Shown here piece after piece: positions 1 to 8,141 of a DNA stretch of 38,702 nucleotides. The first letter of the stretch is position 1; every line of letters begins with the position of its first letter. The stretch comes from Mucilaginibacter sp. (lineage in GTDB: Bacteria; Bacteroidota; Bacteroidia; Sphingobacteriales; Sphingobacteriaceae). Made by a program: the position numbers and the translations under genes. The stretch is from positions 1 through 38,702 of the forward strand of contig NZ_JAQBOI010000037.1 in assembly GCF_028288105.1 (NCBI RefSeq), read 5' to 3'. The notes under the pieces are model-generated. The model was not told the DNA's origin. It saw nothing but the letters and a program-made list of their open reading frames with translations, and did not search any database.

Positions 1-827
1 TTAGACATTCGCGACAGATCAACGCTCATATTAGGGTACTTATCCAGTCGCTTTGCCAGTTCATCAAGGCTCCACTCTAAACTTCCTAAATGCGCACCTA
101 TAAATTTCAAATTTGGATGCTTCCTCAACATATTATCTCTTGCATCCATCTGATCCTGATATGAGGGATATTCGGGGTGCAGGTACATATGATACTCGGG
201 ATGCGCGCCATAATAATCCTTACTGAAAATCATTTTATTAAGAGGCAGCCAGCAATCTTTAGGTTCGCCATTGTGACCTATTACAGGAATCTTATTTTTT
301 TCGAGATAGCTTATAATAGAATCAACTCTGGGATCATCTACCATCACAAACTTTCCGTTTTTATCACGTAGGTCCATCCCTATATTCTTCCATATTTTAA
401 CAGCCCTTGCACCTTGCGAAAATGAGTGCTTCAAATCGACTATAGTTTTTTCTACCCAATCGCTATTATTCCAATCCTTTACAGAGAAGGTGGTGGCAAA
501 AGCCATTTGATCGGGAAACTTACCAAGGTCAAAAACGGCAATTTTTTGTTGCCCTGCCATGGGTAATCCAAATGGCCTGTCATCAACAATATCTAAAAAC
601 TTAAAGTTATCCTTCTGGGCCTGATTTATAAAAGTAGCTTCGGTTGTATTAATATGAATGTGGATATCAAACTTTTTAACCGAGCTAAAATCTTCAGCAG
701 TATAATAAACGCCTGCCACTTGTTTCGTTTTAACAGGCCCGAAGAGAGCCTGCCACGAACCATTTAACAAATCGGGGAACGATAGCAATAATATGCCTAA
801 TGATGCGGATCTTAAAAAACTATTCAT
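1..827 (-). CDS. Amidohydrolase family protein (amidohydrolase_2 type), 3' end cut by window
   Basis: A 275-codon reading frame starts at ATG 827 and runs off the left edge without a stop. Residues 1-24 are hydrophobic and resemble a secretion signal. The metal-binding HxH motif is visible as DIHIH (His56, His58). Lys145 in VKIWKN, His185 in GHNGEP and His246 in GAHLGS fit further metal or active-site positions of TIM-barrel amidohydrolases. The final metal-binding Asp would lie beyond the window. The family includes decarboxylases and lactone or amide hydrolases, so I assign no substrate. The gene is 36 bp downstream of the AraC gene on the same strand, but no functional link is evident. Confidence 0.8.
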   Translation of the reverse strand, partial: MNSFLRSASLGILLLSFPDLLNGSWQALFGPVKTKQVAGVYYTAEDFSSVKKFDIHIHINTTEATFINQAQKDNFKFLDIVDDRPFGLPMAGQQKIAVFDLGKFPDQMAFATTFSVKDWNNSDWVEKTIVDLKHSFSQGARAVKIWKNIGMDLRDKNGKFVMVDDPRVDSIISYLEKNKIPVIGHNGEPKDCWLPLNKMIFSKDYYGAHPEYHMYLHPEYPSYQDQMDARDNMLRKHPNLKFIGAHLGSLEWSLDELAKRLDKYPNMSVDLSRMS

Positions 828-867
828 TTGAGGTTAATATTTTAACAAATATTTGGGCGGCATGTAA

Positions 868-1791
868 CTAAGCATGGTACGCTTTCCTAAACTCGGATGG
901 GGTAAAACCGGTATTTTTTTTGAAAAACGAATTAAAGTTTGGCTGTTCGGCAAAGCCGATACTAAAACCGATATCCTGCATTGTCCAATCTGTTTGCAGA
1001 AGCAGGGCTTTTGTTTCTTCCAGTAAACGATTACGGATATGGGTGCTCACATTTTGGCCGGTATGTTTTTTTAATACCGCATTTAAGTAATTAGGATGTA
1101 TCGCCAAATCTGCAGCAAACTCCTTAGCTGTTTTTAAGCGTATGGGGTTAGAATAATTGATGTTAGAGGTTTCGCGTTCAAGCAGGTCAAAAAAATGATA
1201 TATATGAGCAAAATCTTCGGAAACAACATCTGGCTTAGGATATTGGCCAATTTTTAAGCTTTCAACCATTAACAATTGTAAATAAGCCTGTAAAGACTCT
1301 TCACGATAATCAGACGCAGAAATATCTTCTTTTTCCATAATCTCAAACAATTGATTAAGGATAGTGGTATCGTTTTCTGAAAGTCGTAATACCTTTTTGT
1401 CTTTATTGCTGAACAAGCCAAATTTTTCAATTGTGGCTTTCAGCTGCGGGTGTGTATTAATAAATGAGCTTTTAAACAACACATAATGCCCGCCTGATTC
1501 TTCTGTAAGGTTTTTCCAGGAAATAATATCATTGGGGTGGATGAATAAGATGGTTGGCTCTTCAATATAATAGGTATTTAAACCCATTGTAAAAACGCCG
1601 CTCCCTTTTGTTATCAGTAATATTTTGTAAAACTCGCGCCTGTTGGGCGAAAGATAGTTCCTGCACTCGTGGTGTTTCCTGTTAAATACCCTAATGTTCC
1701 AGCTCTCATAAAATTCCCTGAATACAGGAATCATATCCGGAAGGTCCCGAAGGATATCAATGGCCTTACTATCCAGGGCAAGCTGCTTCAT
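868..1791 (-). CDS. AraC family transcriptional regulator
   Basis: This 307-residue protein has an N-terminal cupin-like ligand-binding half (about 30-150) and a C-terminal double helix-turn-helix (about 205-305). The DNA-binding half ends in the typical FAEQPNFNSFFKKNTGFTPSEFRK signature region. I place the start at ATG 1791; the GTG one codon upstream is less likely. The gene is divergent from the GlcG-like/SDR pair at 2006-3245 across a 214-bp spacer, so regulation of that pair is the natural guess. Ligand unknown. Confidence 0.88.
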   Translation of the reverse strand: MKQLALDSKAIDILRDLPDMIPVFREFYESWNIRVFNRKHHECRNYLSPNRREFYKILLITKGSGVFTMGLNTYYIEEPTILFIHPNDIISWKNLTEESGGHYVLFKSSFINTHPQLKATIEKFGLFSNKDKKVLRLSENDTTILNQLFEIMEKEDISASDYREESLQAYLQLLMVESLKIGQYPKPDVVSEDFAHIYHFFDLLERETSNINYSNPIRLKTAKEFAADLAIHPNYLNAVLKKHTGQNVSTHIRNRLLEETKALLLQTDWTMQDIGFSIGFAEQPNFNSFFKKNTGFTPSEFRKAYHA

Positions 1792-2005
1792 CACGTAAAT
1801 TTAGCAAGAAAATAGATATATTATATCCCCTGCAATATTTGTTTAAGTATTCCAGTCTGTGTCTCTTGCTCTTTCAGATAAGCGCCAACCTCACTCCCAT
1901 TGAAAAAGGCAAATCTTTGAAATTCATAAGTATTGCTTTGTTATTGCTTAACACCGAGGCCTTGCATCTTGCCACCTTTGTTATGTCAATTAAAACAAAC
2001 AAATC

Positions 2006-2401
2006 ATGGATATCACACTCACACAATCAGAACAGGTATTAAGCCAGGCAAAAGCCAAAGCGAATGAAATTGGCGTTCCCGTTAATATTGCCATTATGGA
2101 TACTACAGGCTACCTAAAAACACTGCAGCGTATGGATGATGCATTTATAGGCACTATTGATGTTGCCATCCAAAAAGCTAAAACTGCAATGCTTTTCAGG
2201 ATGAACACTGAACAAGTTGGGGAATTTCTTAAACCTGAAGCAGCAGCTTACGGCCTCGAAAACACAAATGGTGGCTTGGTTGGCTTTGCCGGTGGCATGC
2301 CAATAAAACAAGGCGGGAAAATTATAGGATACATCGGTGTATCGGGCGGCGCAATTCCTCAGGACTTTTCTATCGCGACAGCCGGAAGTATTATAGAATA
2401 A
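2006..2401 (+). CDS. GlcG/HbpS family protein (heme-degrading domain, PF03928 type)
   Basis: This 131-residue, single-domain cytoplasmic protein has no signal peptide. It shows the GlcG/HbpS pattern: an N-terminal helix with alternating A/K residues, the strand VPVNIAIMDTTGYLKTLQRM, an AIQKAKTA helix, and a glycine-rich end (GGMPIKQGGKIIGYIGVSGG). Family members bind heme or small aromatic ligands, or accompany glycolate and redox enzymes. The biochemical role is poorly defined and I do not assign one. It lies 34 bp upstream of an SDR on the same strand and probably shares its transcript. The start is ATG 2006; there is no clear Shine-Dalgarno, as is usual in this phylum. Confidence 0.8.
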   Translation: MDITLTQSEQVLSQAKAKANEIGVPVNIAIMDTTGYLKTLQRMDDAFIGTIDVAIQKAKTAMLFRMNTEQVGEFLKPEAAAYGLENTNGGLVGFAGGMPIKQGGKIIGYIGVSGGAIPQDFSIATAGSIIE

Positions 2402-2435
2402 TTAAACAGATCAATTTAAAATAAAAAACAAAATT

Positions 2436-3245
2436 ATGAGCAACAAAAGAATTCTGATAACCGGAGCAGGCTCTGGACTCGGAGAAGGAACAGCAATTGG
2501 TTTAGCACAATTAGGCCACCAGGTTATAGCCGGGGTGCAAATATCCCCGCAAGTAACAGCACTTCGCCTTAAAGCCAAAGAACTTGGATTAGAAAATAAC
2601 CTGCGCGTTGAAAAACTTGACATTTTAGATCCCTATGATGTAAAATACGCCCTAACATGGGATATTGACATCCTATTAAGCAACGCAGGAATAGGTGAAG
2701 CCGGGCCCACATTTGAAATACCTGTAGATTTGGTAAGGCGCAACTTTGAAACCAATGTTTTTGCCCCTCTTGATCTGGCCCAAAAGTTTATAGCTAAATT
2801 TATTAATGAAAAAAGGGAAGGGAAAGTAGTTTTCACGTCCTCGATGGGTGGCTTGTTCACCCCTGCCGGTTATGGTATCTACGTTTCAACCAAACATGCT
2901 TTAGAAGCTATAGCGGAAGCATTGCATGACGAACTAAAGTCGTATAATATTCAGATCCAAACCATTAATCCGGGGGCTTATTTAACAGGCTATAACGAAA
3001 CCATGGCCGACAATCCTTTCCGTTGGTTGGATGACAGCAAGAACTTCACCAAACGCGCCGATATGAGGGCTACATTCGATAGCCTTTTGGGCACACCCGA
3101 AGGCAGGTTAGATCCAAAAGAAATGATTGACGCGATGGTTGAGATTGTACCATCAGAAACCGGCAAGTTCCGTAACGTGGTTCCTAAATTTGTAGAAGAT
3201 ATGCTGAAAGATCATCAGTTAAAGGCTTGGGAGAACACGATATAA
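2436..3245 (+). CDS. SDR family NAD(P)-dependent oxidoreductase
   Basis: This classical short-chain dehydrogenase of 269 residues has the Rossmann motif TGAGSGLG (9-16), the NAG motif (83-85), catalytic Ser135/136 in VVFTSSMGG, and YVSTK (Tyr149, Lys153). The C-terminal part (RWLDDSKNF onward) is the substrate-specific region; the substrate cannot be read from sequence. It is probably co-transcribed with the GlcG-like gene upstream and controlled by the divergent AraC gene. A hairpin follows 13 bp after the stop. Confidence 0.9.
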   Translation: MSNKRILITGAGSGLGEGTAIGLAQLGHQVIAGVQISPQVTALRLKAKELGLENNLRVEKLDILDPYDVKYALTWDIDILLSNAGIGEAGPTFEIPVDLVRRNFETNVFAPLDLAQKFIAKFINEKREGKVVFTSSMGGLFTPAGYGIYVSTKHALEAIAEALHDELKSYNIQIQTINPGAYLTGYNETMADNPFRWLDDSKNFTKRADMRATFDSLLGTPEGRLDPKEMIDAMVEIVPSETGKFRNVVPKFVEDMLKDHQLKAWENTI

Positions 3246-3258
3246 CAAAACATATTAT

Positions 3259-3285
3259 GAGGCTATCTCAAAAAGGGATAGCCTC
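3259..3285. terminator. Hairpin between convergent SDR genes
   Basis: A perfect 9-bp stem (GAGGCTATC 3259-3267, GATAGCCTC 3277-3285) has a 9-nt loop and lies between two convergent genes. The following + strand sequence TTGTTGT is U-rich but interrupted, and the minus side has no U tract, so termination efficiency is uncertain. Confidence 0.55.
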
Positions 3286-3317
3286 TTGTTGTATTTAAAG
3301 TTTTGGCTTGCATTCCA

Positions 3318-4061
3318 TTAGGCTAAAACCATACCCCCATCCATTAAAACCTCGGCACCTGTTATAAATTTTGCCGCATCGCTACACAGATGGGCTACCA
3401 TACTTGCCACATCAGCAGAAGTACCCATGCGCTTTAAAGGCACCCTATTTACTGTAGCTTCCTTTATAGTTTTAAGGGTAGCTTCGTCTAAATTCAACTT
3501 GGTAAAAACTTCAGTTTCTGTTGGGCCGGGGCTAACAGCATTCACCCTGATGTTTCTGGGTGCTAACTCTAAAGCGGCTGTTTTCATAACCGAGTTAAGG
3601 GCCGCTTTACTTGAAGAGTATACAGATGCGTTTTGATTAGTCATGCTGGCGGTATTTGATGATAAGAAAACCACCGAAGCACCATTGTTAAGCAAAGGAA
3701 TAAACCTGCTTAAAGTAAAATAAGCGCCCTTAAAGTTGATATCAATAACATCATCAAACATAGCCTCGGTTGTTTGTTCAATAGATGCCATGCCTAATAT
3801 ACCGGCGTTTATAAACAGTATATCTACATTGCCAAAGTTTGCTTTTACATTGGCAGCCAGGCTTTCAATATCGGCTACGCTTGATTGATCTGCAACCATT
3901 GCAGTAACACCCAGCTCTGCCGCCGCTTTTTCAATCGCTTCTTTTCTGCGCCCGGTAATGATAACTAGTGCACCCTGTTCTTTTAATTCTTTTGCTGCAG
4001 TATAACCAATACCACTATTTCCACCGGTTACTATCGCTACTTTATTTTTTAAATTTTCCAT
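3318..4061 (-). CDS. SDR family oxidoreductase, divergent from HxlR regulator
   Basis: This classical SDR has 247 residues counted from ATG 4061 (MENLKNKVAIVTGG). An in-frame extension to 4181 is possible but would run through the promoter and operator region and adds no recognisable domain. Motifs are TGGNSGIG (12-19), a TGRR basic pair (37-40) suggesting NADP(H) preference, NAG (85-87), Ser134/135, and Tyr148/Lys152 in YSSSK. The C-terminal PGPTETEVF and GAEVLMDGG regions are typical of the FabG-like subgroup. The divergent HxlR gene and the short shared spacer suggest quinone, aldehyde or electrophile responsiveness, as is common for HxlR-controlled oxidoreductases; that is inference. Confidence 0.9.
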   Translation of the reverse strand: MENLKNKVAIVTGGNSGIGYTAAKELKEQGALVIITGRRKEAIEKAAAELGVTAMVADQSSVADIESLAANVKANFGNVDILFINAGILGMASIEQTTEAMFDDVIDINFKGAYFTLSRFIPLLNNGASVVFLSSNTASMTNQNASVYSSSKAALNSVMKTAALELAPRNIRVNAVSPGPTETEVFTKLNLDEATLKTIKEATVNRVPLKRMGTSADVASMVAHLCSDAAKFITGAEVLMDGGMVLA

Positions 4062-4086
4062 TTTATTTTTTGTTTTTATTCCTGTA

Positions 4087-4094
4087 CAAAAATA
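4087..4094 (-). promoter_or_regulatory. Candidate -7 box for the SDR gene
   Basis: On the minus strand this reads TATTTTTG, an exact match to the Bacteroidota -7 consensus TAnnTTTG, 25 bp upstream of ATG 4061. I see no convincing -33 TTG at the usual distance, so the gene may need an activator. Confidence 0.4.
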
Positions 4095-4103
4095 TAATTG
4101 AAA

Positions 4104-4140
4104 TGGTATACATTTGTAACCAGTATAACAGAGTATACCA
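4104..4140. promoter_or_regulatory. Inverted repeat, probable HxlR operator
   Basis: A perfect 8-bp inverted repeat, TGGTATAC (4104-4111) and GTATACCA (4133-4140), has its centres 29 bp apart, about three helical turns. A direct repeat ACCAGTATA (4119-4127 and 4137-4145) overlaps it. The left arm overlaps the HxlR -7 box and the right arm abuts the HxlR start codon. Autorepression plus control of the divergent SDR is the simplest reading. Dimeric winged-helix HxlR proteins bind inverted repeats. Confidence 0.5.
4109..4116 (+). promoter_or_regulatory. Candidate -7 box for the HxlR gene
   Basis: TACATTTG matches TAnnTTTG and would start transcription near 4122, about 24 bp before ATG 4146. This favours the 4146 start over an in-frame TTG at 4098, which would place the promoter inside the coding region. 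No clear -33 TTG is present. Confidence 0.4.
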
Positions 4141-4145
4141 GTATA

Positions 4146-4493
4146 ATGGAAACAGAAACACAAATAAGAAACCAGGCACAAGAAAGGCAGGCACTGCAGG
4201 ATACCATTTATGTTATTGGTGGCAAATGGAAACTGCCCATCATTAATTCTATTTGTAATGGAAATAAGCGCTTCCGGGAAATTGAACGCAGCATCCCGGG
4301 CATTACTACAAGAATGTTATCCCGCGAGTTAAAAGAGTTGGAAGCCAACAAGCTTATCACCCGAACGGTTACACCAGATATACCTGTTTTGGTAGAATAT
4401 GAATCGACCCAGTATTGTAAAACATTTGCACCTGTAATTACCGCCATGATAGATTGGGGTATTGCACACCGCGACAAAATAAGGGAGAGATAA
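4146..4493 (+). CDS. HxlR family winged-helix transcriptional regulator
   Basis: This 115-residue protein has the usual HxlR length. The hallmark IGGKWKLPII lies near residue 24, followed by the winged helix RFREIERSIPGITTRMLSREL with the wing at VEYESTQYCKTFAPVI. Many HxlR sensors carry an N-terminal Cys just before the GGKW motif. Here that stretch (RQALQDTIYVIGG) has none, so a thiol switch at that position is absent. It is divergent from an SDR gene with a shared operator-like repeat. A bidirectional terminator follows at 4507. Confidence 0.9.
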   Translation: METETQIRNQAQERQALQDTIYVIGGKWKLPIINSICNGNKRFREIERSIPGITTRMLSRELKELEANKLITRTVTPDIPVLVEYESTQYCKTFAPVITAMIDWGIAHRDKIRER

Positions 4494-4506
4494 GTATGTT
4501 TAATTG

Positions 4507-4540
4507 AAAAGCCCGGTCGCATTTTTTGCGCCGGGCTTTT
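4507..4540. terminator. Bidirectional rho-independent terminator
   Basis: The arms AAAAGCCCGG (4507-4516) and CCGGGCTTTT (4531-4540) form a 10-bp stem with U runs on both strands. It lies between the convergent HxlR gene (stop 4493) and the last gene of the mannan locus (stop 4565). It therefore marks the downstream boundary of the PUL. Confidence 0.8.
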
Positions 4541-4564
4541 GTCATTGTTGATTTGCAGATTTAA

Positions 4565-7036
4565 CTACTTTTTTAACCATTGCTGCTCCAGCATTTTCAT
4601 AAAATACCCTCCTACCACACTGCGTGCCTGGAAACCTACTTGTTTGCCATTAGTAGTTTCGTGCCAGTCGCTTATAGGCACATGAGATGATGTCTCGATA
4701 GCATATTTATAAATTGGATCTGTTAGGGCTTTAAAATCTTCCGCATTATCGGCAAGAGTTGCTGTCCATACTATCCAGTCAGATTTTGTGTAAGTTTTAC
4801 GACTATCCAACGGCAGGCCATATTCGTTCTGTTTTGTCAGATAGTATTTTATCTCTTTAGTATAAACCTCTTTAGGGAACAGGTTAAGGCCAAGCATTTT
4901 GTCCCATACCAGGTTATATTTTTGGCTCCAGGTATCGGGCTTTTCAAAAACCAGCGAATAGTGGTCGCCTGCGTCAGCCATTTTCATCCATTTAGCTACA
5001 AAATCTTTTGCAATGGTATGATACTTAGTAGCAGTAGCTTTATCTCCCTGCATATCGGCCAGCATGGCATATGCCGCAATACCATTTATAGCCTTTAATG
5101 ATAAGTTTGCATTACGTGCCAAATGACCCGCAAAATCATCGGTACAAAGCTGGTTTGACGGATCAAGCCCCTCTTTAACTAAAAAGCCTACCCAGGTAGT
5201 TAAGGTTGCCCAATGTTTTTTAGCATAGTCTGCTTTGCCCTCTGCTTTCGCGATAGCAGCAGTAAGCAATATCATATTACCCGATTCTTCAACCGGCATA
5301 TCCTCACCATATGTTTGACCGTTTGCTAACGGATAAGTGCCCAGATCATGCGCAGCAAATGGTTTCTTAAACTTGCCGCTCTCGCTATAATAGAAAATGC
5401 CATTTAGCATCCCCTTTAATAAATTGGGATTGTAGACTAAAAATAACGGTGCCGATGGATAGGTAACATCTACCGTGTTTATAGAACCATTACTAAAGTT
5501 TTCTTTTGATAAGAACAGGATATCTCCCTCCGGACTTCTTTCTAAACTATGCGCGGATATAGCCTGCCTATAGGCAATTGCGCATAGTTTAGCATACTCT
5601 AAACCACCCGCGGCCGATGCTTTAACTTTCATGGCATCATCAAAGGCAACACATTTGCTTATAATGCTTTTATAGTCAATAGCGGCTTGTTTAAGTTCGC
5701 CGTCAATGGTTTTGTTACCATCCTTGTTCCACCATGGCCTAAGGTTTTTACCAAAATATTGTACCGAGTATATGTCATCATAACCTACCTCTATAAATTT
5801 CTCGACAGCTGTATTACCAACCTTCCCAAACGGAATAACGGTATTCAAGAATACTGATGTACCCACTGTTGTGGTAGATGCTTTTTGGATGCCGGTAAAA
5901 GAGCCTACTGTTTGGCTATTTTTAGTAATATATTGTAAAGCGTTTTCAGATACAGGCGCTGCTACATACATATAGCCCCAATCAATACGCAGATCGTCAC
6001 CTTTCTTTTGCAATACAGGCTGCTCTTTAGTACCCGCTTTTAAAATAGATAACTTATTAAGCGTATATTTTTGCGTGGTTACAACTTGCGACGATTTATT
6101 GCGGGCTACATCTGCCGATGCACCAAAGTAAACCTTTACATCATGTGTTTGGCTGTTGTTAGATTTTACGCTGTAAGTAATATAGGTAACCGGCCTCGAC
6201 ATCAAACTCAGGTTATCCATCAATAACGGCGAAGTGAATGTTAATTGCAGATCGGCTTTGCCACAGGTAAATGTATAAATGGTTTGGGTAGCATTAACCG
6301 TAACGCTGGTTTGTTTAGCTGTTTTTAAATTCTTATTCACAACAGGCTTTATTTCATCTGCCAAACCTGCATCAAGCCATGCGCCGCCACCTGTATTTAC
6401 ACAATGCATAGCCAGCACGTTCTCGCCTTCTTTTAATTTATTGGCAACATTACCTTTTATTTCAACCGGTAGTAAGTCGCCATTGGCACCAGTGCTTACG
6501 TTTATCTTTTCACCGTTCAAATAAACTTCGGCATCATCATCATGATGAAGTTTTAGTATTAACTTATTTATCGGTGTTGTTTTCTTGTAGATGAAAGTCC
6601 GGCGCACCCAAAGGTCGCGGGTTTTCCAAAGCGTTTTAGCCATCTTTGGGTCCTCACTAAATGGAGCTGTGCCGGTTTTCCAGGTTTTATCATTAAAGCC
6701 CGGGGTTTCCCAACCATCGGCAGGTTTGGTTTCGGTAAATTTACAAGTGTAGGGTTTTGTATCACCATCGTCCAAAACAGTTCTGTAAGCCACAGGCTCT
6801 TTGCCCATAAAGCGATATGTTTCGCCATCCACCTTTATCAAACCCAATAAGGATTGGTTCTTGCCGGTCCAATGCCGGGTTGTAGACGCGTTAAGGTCAT
6901 CAGAAAATGACCATACACTAAAATATGGGTTATGCGTAATAAGCGGATACGCAGGCGCTTTGGTAGCCTGGGCATTTGCAAAATTGCTAATGAATACACA
7001 AGCAAGCAGGCAAACAATTTTTAAAGGGCTTTTCAT
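4565..7036 (-). CDS. DUF4965/DUF1793-type 'glutaminase A-like' secreted protein
   Basis: This 823-residue protein has a Sec signal peptide (about 1-23, ending ANAQ). The order resembles GtaA-like proteins: an N-terminal DUF4964-like segment (LITHNPYFSVWSFSDDL, TRHWTGKNQSLLGLIKVDG), a DUF5127-like middle, and a C-terminal six-hairpin helical barrel (DUF4965/DUF1793, about 460-820) with the VDVTYPSAPLFLVYNPNLL, GEDMPVEESGNMILL and DADWHETTNGK-like regions. Between about 85 and 225 lies a beta-sandwich with WVRRTF and DDDAEVYLNGEKI, the kind seen in glycoside hydrolases and carbohydrate-binding modules. It is the last gene of an alpha-mannan locus, 17 bp after a GH76 gene. The glutaminase name comes from fungal relatives; a glycan-directed activity is at least as plausible here. 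Confidence 0.82.
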   Translation of the reverse strand: MKSPLKIVCLLACVFISNFANAQATKAPAYPLITHNPYFSVWSFSDDLNASTTRHWTGKNQSLLGLIKVDGETYRFMGKEPVAYRTVLDDGDTKPYTCKFTETKPADGWETPGFNDKTWKTGTAPFSEDPKMAKTLWKTRDLWVRRTFIYKKTTPINKLILKLHHDDDAEVYLNGEKINVSTGANGDLLPVEIKGNVANKLKEGENVLAMHCVNTGGGAWLDAGLADEIKPVVNKNLKTAKQTSVTVNATQTIYTFTCGKADLQLTFTSPLLMDNLSLMSRPVTYITYSVKSNNSQTHDVKVYFGASADVARNKSSQVVTTQKYTLNKLSILKAGTKEQPVLQKKGDDLRIDWGYMYVAAPVSENALQYITKNSQTVGSFTGIQKASTTTVGTSVFLNTVIPFGKVGNTAVEKFIEVGYDDIYSVQYFGKNLRPWWNKDGNKTIDGELKQAAIDYKSIISKCVAFDDAMKVKASAAGGLEYAKLCAIAYRQAISAHSLERSPEGDILFLSKENFSNGSINTVDVTYPSAPLFLVYNPNLLKGMLNGIFYYSESGKFKKPFAAHDLGTYPLANGQTYGEDMPVEESGNMILLTAAIAKAEGKADYAKKHWATLTTWVGFLVKEGLDPSNQLCTDDFAGHLARNANLSLKAINGIAAYAMLADMQGDKATATKYHTIAKDFVAKWMKMADAGDHYSLVFEKPDTWSQKYNLVWDKMLGLNLFPKEVYTKEIKYYLTKQNEYGLPLDSRKTYTKSDWIVWTATLADNAEDFKALTDPIYKYAIETSSHVPISDWHETTNGKQVGFQARSVVGGYFMKMLEQQWLKK

Positions 7037-7053
7037 AGGTATATGATTAGTAT

Positions 7054-8127
7054 TTATTCGGATTTTAACTTTTGTAAACGGGCGTAAGTTTCCAGCATGG
7101 CAGCCTGGTCAATTAATGTCTTATTTTTTCTCTTGCCTATCAGGTTTTGCTCATATTTCTCGTCTTTCCAGATACGCTCGGCATCATCAATAATAAACTG
7201 CAGCTGTTTTTTATTTTTATCTACCTTGTATAGCTCTATATAGCCACGTATCAGCACAGCGTTAAACCAGTAATTGTTTGGCAATTTACCATTTCTGTAG
7301 AAATATTTTTCTGAAGCTACGGCTACATTACGGGCGTCATCAAGATATTTTTTATCCTTAGTGATATTGTACAGCACCACACCCGATTGTAGCATAGTAC
7401 CTGCATTGTATGTATAATATGCCGAATCAATTTTCAACGATGGCAATTTAATAGCATCATAATAAACACCGTTAGTGGCAAGCAGGTTTTTCTTTGTCCA
7501 GTTGTAAACCTTAATGGCTGTATCTAAATAAGCTTTCTCTTTAGTAGCCTGATATAAACGAAGCGCTACTAAAATGCCCGGCCCGTTTGAGCAGGTATTT
7601 TTACCTTTAAAATTCCCTTCTTCCCAGTAAAAGCCACCGCCGCCAACATTGTTTAAACCGGTTAGCAGGAAGCGATAGATCATCTTTGAGGTTTCCAGGT
7701 ATTGCTTATTATGGGTACGGCCATAGGCATCCATCAGGGCAATAGCAACCCATTCGTTATCGTCATAAAAACGAGGGTCGGTTTTTTCTTTTACCACCAT
7801 AGCCTGATAACCGGGCGCTGGAGGCCGGGCTGTATAATACTGGTCAATGGCCTTAATTACCGGGGCAATATATTTTTTTGATGGTTCCAACACTTCCATT
7901 TCGTTAGCGGCTTGTATCATAGCACATAGCGGCCAAAGGAACGAGTGGTTACCTTTATTTTCGGCAGCATTATTTGTTTCCAGATACAAACCGGCCTTTT
8001 CATCGTAAAGCTTATCGTAAATATTTTTATTGATAAGCTGGATACGGCTTTTATAATCAACAGTTTGCGCAATGGAATTAAAAGCCATGGCAAAGCCCAG
8101 TATCACGGTTAATGATAGGTATTTCAT
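7054..8127 (-). CDS. Glycoside hydrolase family 76 (endo-alpha-1,6-mannanase), periplasmic type
   Basis: This protein has 357 residues from ATG 8127 (MKYLSLTVIL), with a Sec signal ending near Ala20-Gln21 and no lipobox. The GH76 catalytic Asp pair is visible as YDDNEWVAIAL (Asp122, Asp123). The repeated helical segments, including FYWEEGN and CSNGPG, fit the alpha/alpha-barrel. Without a lipid anchor it is probably periplasmic, acting on imported oligomannosides. An in-frame extension upstream to 8181 overlaps the GH125 gene and destroys the signal peptide, so I reject it. It lies 14 bp downstream of GH125 and 17 bp upstream of the DUF4965 gene, in a tight operon. Confidence 0.9.
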   Translation of the reverse strand: MKYLSLTVILGFAMAFNSIAQTVDYKSRIQLINKNIYDKLYDEKAGLYLETNNAAENKGNHSFLWPLCAMIQAANEMEVLEPSKKYIAPVIKAIDQYYTARPPAPGYQAMVVKEKTDPRFYDDNEWVAIALMDAYGRTHNKQYLETSKMIYRFLLTGLNNVGGGGFYWEEGNFKGKNTCSNGPGILVALRLYQATKEKAYLDTAIKVYNWTKKNLLATNGVYYDAIKLPSLKIDSAYYTYNAGTMLQSGVVLYNITKDKKYLDDARNVAVASEKYFYRNGKLPNNYWFNAVLIRGYIELYKVDKNKKQLQFIIDDAERIWKDEKYEQNLIGKRKNKTLIDQAAMLETYARLQKLKSE

Positions 8128-8141
8128 AGGGTTAAAAGATC

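Noticed and set aside
1839..2042. Open frame of 67 codons overlapping the GlcG-like start
   Set aside because: It begins with a TTG-type start in the regulatory spacer, has no domain character, and overlaps a convincing gene out of frame.
4098..4145. N-terminal extension of the HxlR gene
   Set aside because: The start codon is TTG and the extension covers the -7 box and operator. The family length fits ATG 4146.
4062..4181. N-terminal extension of the SDR gene
   Set aside because: It runs through the divergent promoter and operator and would overlap HxlR coding sequence. MENLKNKVAIVTGG at 4061 is the normal SDR start.
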